A DNA stretch of 64,000 nt from Brevundimonas mediterranea (GTDB lineage: Bacteria > Pseudomonadota > Alphaproteobacteria > Caulobacterales > Caulobacteraceae): contig NZ_JACIDA010000001.1 in NCBI RefSeq assembly GCF_014196125.1, positions 1,116,001-1,180,000 on the forward strand. Direction: 5' to 3'. Below the pieces are notes generated by a model. It did no database searches, had not been told where the DNA came from, and saw only the letters and a program-made list of their open reading frames with translations. Made by a program: the position numbers and the translations under genes. Every line of letters begins with the position of its first letter. The stretch's first letter is position 1. Below are positions 42,279 through 51,293 of the stretch, in pieces.

Positions 42279-42716
42279 CTAACGACGGGCGACCGGAGTG
42301 ACGCGTGCGAACTGGGCGGCGTCGCCGCGCGGCCGGGCGGACGCATCGGCCGTCCGCACCGAAGCCCCGGCAGGGTGCTGGGCGCGGGCGGCGATCGCCT
42401 CGCCGTCGCCGCAGAAGATTTCGTACAACATGCCCATGACCGCCTGAGCCCGATCGTCGGCGATCGAATAATAGATCGACCGCGACTGCCGCCGGGTCTT
42501 GACCAGGCCGTACTGGCGCAGCTCCGCCAACTGTTGCGACAGAGCCGGCTGCTTGATGCCCAGATCCGCCTCAAGCTGCCCGACCGATCGCTCCTCTGCG
42601 GCGATGTGGCAGAGGATCAGCAGCCGATTCGCGTTGGCCAACTGACGCAACAGTTCGGCGGCCTGGGGCGCCTTGTCCTTCAGCCGTCCCATGGCCGCAG
42701 CCTGGTCGTCGCTCAT
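42279..42716 (-). CDS. ArsR family regulator, SqrR/BigR-type persulfide sensor candidate
   Basis: A 145-residue ArsR protein. The DNA-reading part has IKQPALSQQLAELRQYGLVKTRR and the wing SRSIYYSIAD. Its only two cysteines are at residues 36 (LILCHI) and 102 (EIFCGDG), exactly 66 apart, the same spacing as the Cys41-Cys107 pair of SqrR. This argues for a thiol switch sensing persulfide. An unusual low-complexity tail of about 40 residues follows. The start overlaps the peroxiredoxin stop by 4 bases, and the gene ends 30 bases from the first ArsR gene, which it faces. Confidence 0.88.
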   Translation of the reverse strand: MSDDQAAAMGRLKDKAPQAAELLRQLANANRLLILCHIAAEERSVGQLEADLGIKQPALSQQLAELRQYGLVKTRRQSRSIYYSIADDRAQAVMGMLYEIFCGDGEAIAARAQHPAGASVRTADASARPRGDAAQFARVTPVARR

Positions 42717-43372
42717 GCGCCGCGCTCGCGATAATACCAGGGCGCATCACCGTCGCCGTGTGCCAGGGCCGCATCCAGAGTGGTGGCGGCCGGCTCCAGC
42801 AGGGGCTCGCCGGGCGACCATCCGGCCGGAGTCGACGCCTGCTCGCGGTCGGCGGTTTGCAGCGCCGTCACCAGCCGCAGCAGTTCATCGACCGAACGGC
42901 CGATGTTCATCGGATACCAGCTGACCGCCCGCACGATTCCGTCCGGATCGATGACGAAGCTCGCCCGCACAGTCGCGCTGTCGCTGGAGCCCGCATCCAC
43001 CATGCCGAAGGCGTGACCGATGGCCATGGACGGATCCTCGATGATCGGGAAGGCCACCTTCACGCCGAAGCGGCGATAGATGTCCTTCAGCCAGGCCAGG
43101 TGGGAATAGAGGCTGTCGACCGACAGGGCCATCAAGTCGCAGCCCAGAGCCTCGAAGGCGTCGGCCCGCCTGGCCAGGGCGATGAACTCGCTGGTGCAGA
43201 CCGGCGTGAAGTCAGCCGGGTGCGAAAACAGCACCAGCCACCGCCCGCGATAGTCGCTGAGCCGTTTCTCCCCCTGGGTCGTGCGCGCGATGAAGTCCGG
43301 CGCGGGATCATTGATACGGAGGGCGCGCAGGGCGCCGGGGCTGTGCGGCGGGGAGATCTCAGTCGAATCCAT
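42713..43372 (-). CDS. Prx6-type peroxiredoxin
   Basis: ATG at 43372 (MDSTEIS) gives 219 residues. The peroxidatic site is FSHPADFTPVCTSEF, the 1-Cys/Prx6 signature, and SWYPMNIGRSVDELLRLVTALQ is the matching dimer region. A second cysteine (LGCDLMALS) might resolve in trans. It reduces hydrogen peroxide or organic hydroperoxides and may also process persulfides. It is cotranscribed with the second ArsR gene, suggesting thiol-stress control. Confidence 0.93.
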   Translation of the reverse strand: MDSTEISPPHSPGALRALRINDPAPDFIARTTQGEKRLSDYRGRWLVLFSHPADFTPVCTSEFIALARRADAFEALGCDLMALSVDSLYSHLAWLKDIYRRFGVKVAFPIIEDPSMAIGHAFGMVDAGSSDSATVRASFVIDPDGIVRAVSWYPMNIGRSVDELLRLVTALQTADREQASTPAGWSPGEPLLEPAATTLDAALAHGDGDAPWYYRERGA

Positions 43373-43857
43373 GGAGCGGAATCTAATGGCTTTCAGGCCG
43401 CTTCGCCATACTGAAATACATACCTGCAAGAACTATGAAGATGTTTATGCGTCGGCCGCGGACACGGACGGCTCAAGCCCCGCAACCCACCCGCGACCAG
43501 GCGTCATGTCCAGGGAGGTATTTCACGCGCGTCACCACTGTGGACGCCTCTGACGCCGAAACATGGTCGGCGCAGGTTCTAGTCGTCGGTCCAGGTTTGA
43601 TGGCGGAAGCGCGCAGGCCGGGTTCTTGGCCGGCGCCGACCTGCCAAGGGTGTTAGCGAACAGCCTGGCGCTGTAGGCCGGGCCGTTGCCGGTCATGACC
43701 CGCTCGACGACGACGCGTGGCGCTGAGGGTGTCCAACACCGCACACAGGGAACGGCCGGCCGATGGGAGGCGCTATGCGGTGGAGATGAGCGGTTCGCCC
43801 GCCGCTCTAGAAGCCGCCCAGAAGCACTGCCGATGCCGGGAGACCGCCCGCCGAGTC
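43373..43857. other. Mostly non-coding accessory spacer
   Basis: This 485-base gap holds the likely promoter of the peroxiredoxin operon (relatively AT-rich around 43380-43445) and a transposase remnant described separately. I see no intact gene; the short open frames in it lack ribosome binding sites and recognisable sequence. Confidence 0.5.
43640..43735 (-). pseudogene. Remnant of an IS481/IS3-type transposase core
   Basis: Read on the minus strand, VVVERVMTGNGPAYSARLFA followed by NTLG (43643-43714) matches the integrase-core phrase ERVMTDNGxxYxSxxFxxxLxxLG of IS481/IS3 transposases, with the second catalytic Asp replaced by Gly. The match stops after about 30 residues and flanking frames do not continue it. 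It is a decayed fragment, and it marks the edge of an accessory region. Confidence 0.5.
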
Positions 43858-44583
43858 TCACGGGGCAGCGTGACACCCGCAGGCGGCCTTCGTCAGGCCG
43901 CAGGCATCCAGGATCCGGATCTTCCCCCGCCCGGTGCGCGCTCCCCCGGCGCCCTCGAGCGCCCGGCACGAGCCGTTCACCGTGGAGCGACGGAGCCCGA
44001 GCATGTCGCCGATACGCTCCTGCGACAGCAGGATGTCCTGGCGTGGGGCCGCGCGGTTAATGGACAGCAGAAGGTCCGCGACGCGAGCGGCGGCGAGATG
44101 TCGGCCGACGCAGACGAGACGGCGTTCCAGCCTGGCTCGTCTGCGGTCCTCTGCGTTCAACAGGTGGAGCATCCCTGCCTCCCCTGCCCGATCAAGCCAA
44201 TCGGCCAAAGCAACCCGATAGATTTCCCCGTCGGTGATCCACTGACCGGCGACGGAGCGGCCGGTCCCGGTCGCCACCACGTGCCCCGGTCCCAGGACTT
44301 CGGCCGACAGGTCCGACCCCGCCGCCTCGGTGGCCAGGCAGCCGGAAACGATCACCGCCACCTCCCCCGCCCCGAGGTGGAAGTCGCCCGCGCGGCGGGG
44401 CTCGACGACGCCCACCGACAGCGCCCAACGACGTCGCTCGGGCGTCAAGGGCGCGAAGGCTTTCCACAGGCGCAGGGTTTCGGTCGTCAGACCCGACGCG
44501 GCCGAGGCCGGCCGTTGGCGCGCAGGCGCGCAAGCCTCTGCCAAACAGTCGGGCGCAAAAGCGGAGGATTGTTCTTGGGGCAT
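43858..44583 (-). CDS. Crp/Fnr family transcriptional regulator
   Basis: ATG at 44583 with AGGAAAG upstream gives 241 residues. A degenerate cyclic-nucleotide-binding-like N-terminal domain (PRRAGDFHLGAGEVAVIVSG, EVLGPGHVVATGTGR) precedes the helix-turn-helix LSQERIGDMLGLRRSTVN. The C-terminus RGKIRILDACGLTKAACGC carries three cysteines. There is no FNR-type N-terminal cysteine cluster. The ligand is unknown. It lies just downstream of a decayed relative on the same strand. Confidence 0.82.
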   Translation of the reverse strand: MPQEQSSAFAPDCLAEACAPARQRPASAASGLTTETLRLWKAFAPLTPERRRWALSVGVVEPRRAGDFHLGAGEVAVIVSGCLATEAAGSDLSAEVLGPGHVVATGTGRSVAGQWITDGEIYRVALADWLDRAGEAGMLHLLNAEDRRRARLERRLVCVGRHLAAARVADLLLSINRAAPRQDILLSQERIGDMLGLRRSTVNGSCRALEGAGGARTGRGKIRILDACGLTKAACGCHAAP

Positions 44584-44700
44584 GCTCTTTCCTGCGCCTC
44601 CGTTTCGGCCGGCGCATTCACATAGGTAAACGACGCCCCGAAACATCCAGTCTCTGACAGCCCGCCCCGACGCCGTAAGGCGGTGGCGGCGATCTGGCTC

Positions 44701-45063
44701 TCAGAGAGGCTCGTGCTGAAGCCGCAGGAAGGCGGGATCGAACTCCGCCAGAGGCGATCACGCACTCCGTCAAGGCGACGACGCCATGGTCCATCTGCTT
44801 CATCATGAAGCTATGCAGATCGACAAAGTCGCCGCTGACGTTCAGTTCGGTGATCTGCCGTCCGCCATCCGCGAGGGTCGAATAGCGAGCCGTGAAGCCG
44901 CTGGTGAGCAGAGTGCTGTGCTCCGGCCACGCGCCTCCCGGACGATGTCGGTCCCGGCGGCGACGCGTTGCAGCGGCCCCAGCACCTCACGAAGCGCCGC
45001 CGCCTCTTCAGGCGTCAGAGCATCCCTGCGGCTCAGCTTTTCGATCAGACCGTACAAAATCAC
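44701..45063 (-). pseudogene. Frameshifted, truncated Crp/Fnr family gene
   Basis: From ATG 45063 the frame reads MILYGLIEKLSRRDALTPEE and on to GTDIVRE, a Crp-family N-terminus. Near 44940 the frame shifts, and the continuation reads HSTLLTSGFTARYSTLADGG, then ITELNVSGDFVDLHSFMMKQ and MDHGVVALTECVIA. A second shift near 44752 gives LAEFDPAFLRLQHEPL before a stop at 44701-44703. The helix-turn-helix domain is gone. At least two frameshifts plus truncation make this a clear pseudogene. Confidence 0.8.
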
Positions 45064-45194
45064 GCCACTGGCGCGTAACGTATCCGCGGTCTGAACGTTG
45101 AGGGTCAGCGGTCGTCACATAGCGGATGCACTTCGTCGAACACGCGCTCGGGGTTGCCTATGAAGGAGCTTCGGTACGCCACCCTCCTTCTGCT

Positions 45195-45575
45195 TCATCT
45201 ACGTCGGATCGGGGCGCGACGCTCCCCGAGTGGCGTGTCCTCGACAGCCAGGGAGGACGGCGTGACGGCGTCCGGAGTTGGACATCCTTCCAAGGCTAGT
45301 CTTGCACGGCCTCGACGTTCATTTGCGCCCGCATCTGGGACACAGCCTTCGCCGACATCTCTTTTGGCGATCAGCCCGGTGACGACAGCCCCGGCGGTGT
45401 CCGTGCAGAGAATGCGGAACGGACCCGCGCCCCGGATGTCGATCTCGCCGTCCCGCAGCACCTCGCCCATGATCGTCAACGTCATTCGACGGGCGGCGGC
45501 CTCGTCCGTCAGATCCTCGCCGTCGAGGTCCCGGAATGGGCGTCCATTCAACATGTGAAAATGATAATGCGGCAT
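45195..45575 (-). CDS. DUF6894 family protein
   Basis: The start at 45575 (MPHYHFHMLNGRPFRDLDGE) gives 126 residues. The opening MPxYxFxxxxG followed by DLTDEAAARRMTLTIMGEVL and FRILCTDTAGAVV fits DUF6894, which normally ends after 80-100 residues. Here an Arg/Ala-rich tail of about 40 residues follows, which may come from loss of the original stop. Small proteins of this family are common next to stress genes in alphaproteobacteria. It lies 23 bases after the manganese catalase gene. Confidence 0.68.
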   Translation of the reverse strand: MPHYHFHMLNGRPFRDLDGEDLTDEAAARRMTLTIMGEVLRDGEIDIRGAGPFRILCTDTAGAVVTGLIAKRDVGEGCVPDAGANERRGRARLALEGCPTPDAVTPSSLAVEDTPLGERRAPIRRR

Positions 45576-45598
45576 GGACGCCCGGCGGTTCGAGGGGA

Positions 45599-46498
45599 TC
45601 AGTCGAGGAGGACGGTGGTCTTGCCGGCGCCTGGCCCTGCGCCCAAGTCGGCGCCGGTGACGGGGTTCGCGTCCGGATCCGACGCGGTTCGCAGCGCGAA
45701 GGCGTTCACGGACGACTCGTCGGCGGACTCGAGGACGACCGAGGCCGAACCGTCGCCGCCGTCGACAGCCGTCTGGTTCTCCTGATCCTCGACATACTCC
45801 CACTGCTCGCCCTCGTTCCAGGGACCGCGTGTATTCCCCTCGCCCTGCGACAGGTCATAGTATTTGTCGCTGAACTCAGGCACGCCGCCGATCTTGCCGG
45901 GGGGGAAGTTGGGATCGATGGCGTAGAGCGCCTTTTCGAATGACTTCTGGTGCGCGACCTCGCGGGTCATCAGGAACATCAGCGCATCCTTGACGCCCGG
46001 ATCGTCGGTGACGTTGATCAGGCGCTCGTAAACGATCTTGGCGCGGGACTCGGCGGCGATGTTCGACCGCAGGTCGCAAGCCGGATCGCCGATCGAGTCG
46101 ATATAGGCCGCCGTCCACGGCACGCCCGCCGAGTTCACCAGCGCCGGCGCGCCACCGTACAGGATGGAGGTCGTGTGGCTCTCGCCCCGATCGTTCAGGG
46201 ACATGTACAGATCCGCCTCCTCCAGCGCCGCCTCGGCCATCTTCCCCTTAGCGCCGCGGTTCAGCATGGCGACGATCGAACCGATCACCTCCAGGTGGCT
46301 AAGCTCCTCGGTGGCGATGTCGAGCAGCATGTCCTTGCGGCCGGCGTCCTCTTCAGCCAGCGCCTGCGTGAAATAGCGCATCGCCGCCGCCAGCTCGCCC
46401 TGCGGACCGCCGAATTGCTCGAGCATGAGCGTCGCCAGGCCGGGGTTCGGCTCGGCGACGCGCACCGTGTACATCAGGCGCTTGTTGTGAATGAACAT
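45599..46498 (-). CDS. Manganese catalase
   Basis: A 299-residue ferritin-like protein. Di-manganese ligands are seen in GPQGELAAAMRYF (Glu), TEELSHLE (Glu and His), AESRAKIVYERL (Glu) and REVAHQKSFEKAL (Glu and His). It breaks down hydrogen peroxide without heme. After GPWNEGEQWEYVED comes a 55-residue acidic, Ser/Gly-rich tail that looks disordered. The setting (Crp regulators, DUF6894, hemolysin III family protein) is that of an acquired stress cassette. Confidence 0.95.
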   Translation of the reverse strand: MFIHNKRLMYTVRVAEPNPGLATLMLEQFGGPQGELAAAMRYFTQALAEEDAGRKDMLLDIATEELSHLEVIGSIVAMLNRGAKGKMAEAALEEADLYMSLNDRGESHTTSILYGGAPALVNSAGVPWTAAYIDSIGDPACDLRSNIAAESRAKIVYERLINVTDDPGVKDALMFLMTREVAHQKSFEKALYAIDPNFPPGKIGGVPEFSDKYYDLSQGEGNTRGPWNEGEQWEYVEDQENQTAVDGGDGSASVVLESADESSVNAFALRTASDPDANPVTGADLGAGPGAGKTTVLLD

Positions 46499-46599
46499 TG
46501 AGAGGGTCCTGCTGGGGGTGATGGAACCCGTAACCGGAAGCCGTCATCGCTGTTCCGAAAGTCACACAGCAGACGTTCGAGCGGGCGAGGCCTGTTCGG

Positions 46600-46758
46600 T
46601 CATACGCCCTCGACGACTTCGAGCCGGGCGTTCGGCGCGGCGCCCACGTCCCAGCGGAACATCGCCAGAAGGCCTTTGGCCAAGCCGAGATCGCCGACAT
46701 CATTGACGACGGCTCCGGGACGCTTCCCGCCCCAGTTCCAGTCCGAACTCAGGGCTGA
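46600..46758 (-). pseudogene. Possible 3' fragment of an unknown gene
   Basis: A minus-strand frame ending at 46600 reads LSSDWNWGGKRPGA, then VVNDVGDLGLAKGLLAMFRW and DVGAAPNARLEVVEGV. It looks like natural protein sequence, unlike its surroundings, but has no start or ribosome binding site; upstream the same frame runs antisense-like through the hemolysin III family gene. I read it as the C-terminal remnant of a lost gene of unknown family. Confidence 0.35.
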
Positions 46759-46787
46759 CGCAAGCCCGCGCGATGGCCGCGCCGCAC

Positions 46788-47441
46788 TCAGGCGATCACG
46801 GCCAGCAGCACCGCCACCCAGTGAACGGCGGCGGCGGCCACCACGTGGCCGTGCCAGATGGTCCGTCGGAACCGGAGCGCCTTGCGCGCATAGAAGCCGA
46901 CCCCGATCGAATACAGCAGGCCGCCGACCGCCAGCAGGATCAGCGGCGCGATCCCGAGGCTCTCCATCAACGGCTGCACCGCGATCACCATGAGCCAGCC
47001 CAGGGCCAGGTAGATCGCGATCCAGAAACCGCGCCCCAGGCCCGGCAGCAGCAACTTGGCCAAGGCGCCGAACAGCGCCGTGGCCCAGACCGCCGCCGTC
47101 ATCCCCCACGCCCAGGCCCCCGTCAGATGTTGGGTGGTGAATGGCGTGTAGGAGCCTGCGATCATGAGGAATATCCCCGCATGGTCGAAGCGCCGCAGCA
47201 CCGGCTGAAACCGCGCGGGCGCGAAATTATAGGCCGTCGAAAGCGCGAGCATCGTCAACAACCCGCCTGCGTAGATGGCCGAGGCCGCCAGGCGGCCCAC
47301 ATGGCCGAACCCGATCGCCAGACCCAGCAGCATCCCGCCCCCGACGAGAGCGAGCGCCAGACCCGTCAGGTGCACCACCAGATCGGCCAGCCGCGCCTTG
47401 GGGTCGTCATAGTGTTTCAGAAGCGTTGATGGGTCGGTCAC
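46788..47441 (-). CDS. Hemolysin III / PAQR family membrane protein
   Basis: GTG at 47441 (VTDPSTLLKHYDDPKARLADL) gives 217 residues, the usual length; a TTG at 47552 would add 37 unlikely residues. Seven membrane helices are visible. Family motifs are STAYNFAP near helix 3, RRFDHAGIFLMIAGSYTPF with the conserved Asp-His, and IWHGHVVAAAAVHW with the paired His near the last helix, together a probable metal site. Bacterial members are poorly understood, and toxin activity should not be assumed. Confidence 0.88.
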   Translation of the reverse strand: MTDPSTLLKHYDDPKARLADLVVHLTGLALALVGGGMLLGLAIGFGHVGRLAASAIYAGGLLTMLALSTAYNFAPARFQPVLRRFDHAGIFLMIAGSYTPFTTQHLTGAWAWGMTAAVWATALFGALAKLLLPGLGRGFWIAIYLALGWLMVIAVQPLMESLGIAPLILLAVGGLLYSIGVGFYARKALRFRRTIWHGHVVAAAAVHWVAVLLAVIA

Positions 47442-48218
47442 GGGCGTATCCGATACAGGTTCGCCACCGGCTACACCGCCTCCAGGAGGCGCGCCAAGCG
47501 CTGCGGCGATTTCAAGCGGCCAGTCCGAGGATTGCTCACCATGGCTCCCCAATCAACGACCGATCGCCCTCAGCGCCCCAGACCGCTTCCGGTCGTGATC
47601 GAGGCCGAAGCCCCGGCCGACGCCGTATCGCTCGGCGGCGCCGTCCTGTCCCTGCAGCAGGGCTTCTTCCCTTAGTCCCGAATCCCGGACCAGAAGCGCG
47701 ACACGGAGACTATCCGCCGGCCCGCCGCCGTTCGGTGTCGACCTTACGCCTATAGTTATGTCACCTAAGCGCCGATCCGTTGAATAGGTGTGCCGAAGAG
47801 ATTGCCGCCGACAACGAACGCTGCGGTTCACTCCCGCCTCACGCGATAGCTGGCGTCGGTGGCGAGAACAGCTTGCCAGTTTACGCAGGTATTGGGTGAC
47901 TCCGCTGGCAGACCCGTGGATCGGCGCGGTGGAGAGCCTGGCCTCAGGCCCTGGGCTTTGCATCACGGGCCGCGCGAGGAGTCGCGGCCTGGCCGGGTGT
48001 CTTTTCAACCTGCGCCGCCGGGACCACTGGACGGCCTTTGCCCACGCCGACGGCGTTGAGGCCTGATCGTAGAATGCGGCCAGCCGAAAGGCGTTGGCGC
48101 CAAGTGTGATCGGGTGTCTTCGCCGTCGTTCGAACCGGCTACGCCTTGACGCATTTCCAGACAAGACGCGGTGGGTTCCTTCCCTCACCTTGAGCGCAAA
48201 CTTCACAAGGACAAGTTC
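47442..48218. other. Long spacer with little coding signal
   Basis: About 780 bases without a confident gene. The only candidate is the small frame at 47541-47675 described separately. An imperfect CACCTA-N18-TAGGTG inverted repeat lies near 47762-47791. The remainder gives Arg-rich, unconvincing translations on both strands. The poxB promoter must lie near the right end. Confidence 0.45.
47541..47675 (+). CDS. Possible 44-residue small protein
   Basis: ATG at 47541 has GAGG about 9 bases upstream and opens MAPQSTTDRPQRPRPLPVVI, continuing to LSLQQGFFP and TAG. It has a Pro/Arg-rich start and a hydrophobic end. No family is recognised; codon use is ordinary. It could be real or chance. Confidence 0.25.
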   Translation: MAPQSTTDRPQRPRPLPVVIEAEAPADAVSLGGAVLSLQQGFFP

Positions 48219-49937
48219 ATGTCGATGACGGTTGCCGACTTGCTGGCCAAGACCCTGGCTTCAGCCGGCGTAAGCCGGATCTGGGGCGTTACCGGCGACA
48301 GTCTGAACGGGCTGAACGACAGTCTTCGACGCTTCGGCCAGATCGAATGGATGCATGTCCGCCATGAGGAGACGGCCGCCTTCGCCGCCGGAGCCGAGGC
48401 CGCGATCACCGGCGAGCTGGCGGTCTGCGCCGGCAGTTGCGGGCCGGGAAACCTGCATCTGATCAACGGCCTGTTCGACTGCCACCGCAACCGCACGCCG
48501 GTCCTGGCCATCGCCGCCCACATCCCCTCCTCCGAGATCGGCCTGGGCTATTTCCAGGAGACCCATCCGCAGGAGCTGTTCCGCGAGTGCAGCGATTTCT
48601 GCGAAATGGTGTCCAATCCAGCCCAGATGCCGGGCGTCCTGGCGCGCGCCCTGAACACCGCCGTCGGCAAGGGCGGGGTGGCGGTGATCGTGCTGCCTGG
48701 CGATGTGGCCCTGGCCCAAGCGCCGGAGGAGGCCTCGCCCGACTGGACCCCGCCCGGCAAGCCACGCATCAGCCCCGCCGTCGCCGACGTGGCCCGGGCC
48801 GCCGAACTGCTGAACGGAGCCGACAAGGTCGCCATACTGGCGGGCAGCGGCTGCGCCGGCGCCCATGATCAGGTGCTGGCCCTGGCCGAGGCGCTTCAGG
48901 CGCCGGTCGTCCATGCCCTGCGCGGCAAGGAGCATGTCGAATGGGACAATCCCTATGACGTGGGCATGACCGGCCTGATCGGCTTTTCGTCCGGCTATCA
49001 CGCCCTGATGAACTGCGACGCCCTGGTGATGCTGGGCACCGACTTTCCCTATCGCAACTTCTATCCGTCGGACGCCAGGATCATCCAGATCGACCATGAC
49101 CCGTCCAGCCTGGGCAAGCGCGCCCATCTGGCCCAAGGCGTGGTCGGGGACGTGGCCGAAACCGTCGCCGCCCTGTTGCCGCAGCTGAAGCCGGATCGGT
49201 CGTCGCGTTTCCTGGAGGCCGCGCGCAAACACTATCAGTCGGCCCGCGCGGGTCTGGATGATCTGGCGCGGCCGTCCGCGAAGGGCCGCCCCATCCATCC
49301 GCAGTATCTGGCCGAGGTCGTCAGCCGGCGGGCGTCCGACGATGCGATCTTCACCGCCGACGTCGGCACCCCCACCGTCTGGGCGGCGCGGTACCTGAAG
49401 ATGAACGGGCGGCGTCGCTTGCTGGGATCCTTCAGCCACGGCTCCATGGCCAATGCGATGCTGCAAGGGATCGGCGCCCAGGCGGCCGCGCCGGGGCGGC
49501 AGGTGATCTCCCTGTCCGGCGACGGGGGTTTCACCATGATGATGGGCGACTTCATCAGCCTGTCGCAGCTGGACCTGCCGCTGAAGGTGATCGTCTTCAA
49601 CAACGGCTCGCTGGGCTTCGTGGCCATGGAGATGAAGGCCGGCGGCTTCCTGGACACCGGCACGGATCTGAACAACCCGGACTTCGCCGCCATGGCGACG
49701 GCCATGGGGATCAAGGGCTTCCGCGTCGAAGACTCCGACCAGCTGGAGGATGTCGTCGCCCAGGCCCTGGCCCACCCCGGCCCGGTGCTGATCGACGTGG
49801 TCACGGCCGGCCAGGAACTGGTCATCCCGCCCAAGATCAAGCTGGAACAGGCCAAGGGCTTCAGCCTGTTCATGCTGAAGGCGATCATGAACGGACGGGG
49901 CGACGAGGTGATCGAACTGGCCCGGACCAACCTCTAG
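48219..49937 (+). CDS. poxB: PoxB-type thiamine-diphosphate pyruvate:quinone oxidoreductase
   Basis: ATG at 48219 has AAGGA upstream and gives 572 residues, the same length as E. coli PoxB. The active-site Glu is in [14 protein letters not shown], the thiamine-diphosphate motif runs from [12 protein letters not shown] to VIVFNN, and the FAD domain shows [17 protein letters not shown]. The C-terminus ([23 protein letters not shown]) resembles the lipid-binding tail. It would oxidise pyruvate to acetate and CO2 and reduce ubiquinone. An acetolactate synthase-like role is less likely. Confidence 0.9.
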   Translation: MSMTVADLLAKTLASAGVSRIWGVTGDSLNGLNDSLRRFGQIEWMHVRHEETAAFAAGAEAAITGELAVCAGSCGPGNLHLINGLFDCHRNRTPVLAIAAHIPSSEIGLGYFQETHPQELFRECSDFCEMVSNPAQMPGVLARALNTAVGKGGVAVIVLPGDVALAQAPEEASPDWTPPGKPRISPAVADVARAAELLNGADKVAILAGSGCAGAHDQVLALAEALQAPVVHALRGKEHVEWDNPYDVGMTGLIGFSSGYHALMNCDALVMLGTDFPYRNFYPSDARIIQIDHDPSSLGKRAHLAQGVVGDVAETVAALLPQLKPDRSSRFLEAARKHYQSARAGLDDLARPSAKGRPIHPQYLAEVVSRRASDDAIFTADVGTPTVWAARYLKMNGRRRLLGSFSHGSMANAMLQGIGAQAAAPGRQVISLSGDGGFTMMMGDFISLSQLDLPLKVIVFNNGSLGFVAMEMKAGGFLDTGTDLNNPDFAAMATAMGIKGFRVEDSDQLEDVVAQALAHPGPVLIDVVTAGQELVIPPKIKLEQAKGFSLFMLKAIMNGRGDEVIELARTNL

Positions 49938-50038
49938 ATCGCAGCGGGGGCGGGCGTCTCACGACACGCCGGTACAAGACCCGGTCGGACCATCCGGGCG
50001 ACAAGGGCGGATCGTTCGAGGTGCAGAAAGACGTTCCG

Positions 50039-51235
50039 ATGACCGCTGAAACCCGATCCGCTTCCACAGCCCCCGAAGCCTCCACCGGCCTGGGACTGGG
50101 CCTGATGTTCGCTATGGCCGCAGCCGCCGGGATCGCCGTGGCCAACATCTATTATAACCAGCCGATGCTGGGTCTGATGGAGCGCGACCTGCCGGGCGAG
50201 GCGACCCGATTCGTGCCGACGGTGACGCAGCTGGGTTACGCCCTGGGCCTGTTCCTGCTGTTGCCGCTGGGCGATCTGGTCGAGCGCAAGCGGCTGATCG
50301 TCGGCCAGTTCCTGGTCCTGGCCCTGGCCCTGGCGGCGACGGCGGTGGCGCCGGGCGCGGCCCTAGTGATCGTGGCGTCTCTGGTGGTCGGGATCGTCGC
50401 CACGGTGGCCCAGCAGATCGTGCCCTTCGCCGCCCACCTGGCCTCGCCCGAGAAGCGGGGCGCGACCGTGGGCGTGGTCATGTCCGGCGTCCTATGCGGC
50501 ATACTGCTGAGCCGGACCCTGGCGGGCTTCGTCGGCGCCCACGCCGGCTGGCGCGAGATGTTCTGGCTGGGCGCGCCCCTGGCCCTGATCGCCGGAGGTC
50601 TTATGGCCGTCGCCCTGCCGACCAGCCGTCCCGACAGCCGCCTGTCCTATCCCGCCCTGCTGCGCACCCTGGTCGATCTGTGGCGCGAGTTTCCGACCCT
50701 GCGGCTGGCCGCTGCGACCCAGGCCCTGCTGTTCGGCGCCTTCGCCGCCTTCTGGACGATACTGGCCCTGCATCTGCAGGAGCCGCGCTATGATCTGGGA
50801 GCCGATGCGGCGGGCCTGTTCGGCGTGGTCGGGGCCGTGGGCATCGTCGCCGCCCCCATCGCGGGGCGGATCGCAGACAGGCGCGGCCCGCACCAGGTGA
50901 TCGCCCTGGGCGCGCTGCTGACCCTGGCGTCCTGGATCCTGTTTGGCGCCTGGACCTCCATCGCCGGGCTGGTGGTGGGGGTGATCCTGCTGGACTTCGC
51001 GGTGCAGAGCGCCCTGGTCTCGAACCAGCACGTCGTCTACGCCCTGCGGCCCGAGGCGCGCGGTCGGCTGAACACCCTGTTCATGGGGTCGATGTTCCTA
51101 GGCGGGGCGGCCGGATCGGCACTGGCCACAGTGGCTTGGACGCGGTTCGGCTGGACCGGCGTGGTCGTGCTGGGGGCCGCAGCGGCCGTCCTGGCGACCG
51201 GGCTTCAGGTCCGCAGCCTGACCAAGGGGCGCTAG
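50039..51235 (+). CDS. MFS transporter
   Basis: A 398-residue protein from ATG 50039 (GTG at 50021 is an alternative) with twelve hydrophobic helices in two halves. [12 protein letters not shown] in helix 1 and [14 protein letters not shown] in the first cytoplasmic loop, with [14 protein letters not shown] in the matching second-half loop, are typical of drug/proton antiporter-like MFS proteins. The substrate is unknown. It lies 101 bases after poxB on the same strand and converges on the response-regulator gene. Confidence 0.88.
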   Translation: MTAETRSASTAPEASTGLGLGLMFAMAAAAGIAVANIYYNQPMLGLMERDLPGEATRFVPTVTQLGYALGLFLLLPLGDLVERKRLIVGQFLVLALALAATAVAPGAALVIVASLVVGIVATVAQQIVPFAAHLASPEKRGATVGVVMSGVLCGILLSRTLAGFVGAHAGWREMFWLGAPLALIAGGLMAVALPTSRPDSRLSYPALLRTLVDLWREFPTLRLAAATQALLFGAFAAFWTILALHLQEPRYDLGADAAGLFGVVGAVGIVAAPIAGRIADRRGPHQVIALGALLTLASWILFGAWTSIAGLVVGVILLDFAVQSALVSNQHVVYALRPEARGRLNTLFMGSMFLGGAAGSALATVAWTRFGWTGVVVLGAAAAVLATGLQVRSLTKGR

Positions 51236-51293
51236 GCCGCCTCGTATCGGATTCCGCTGTCTTGACCGGGTCCTGCAACCGGCCGCCGGCCCC

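Noticed and set aside
46788..47441. Hemolysin activity for the hemolysin III family protein
   Set aside because: The family name is historical. The sequence shows a seven-helix PAQR-type protein with a probable metal site, which does not by itself support toxin function.
47553..48206. A 217-residue minus-strand frame before poxB
   Set aside because: The translation is Arg/Ser-rich with no domain features and no ribosome binding site; it would also cover the poxB promoter.
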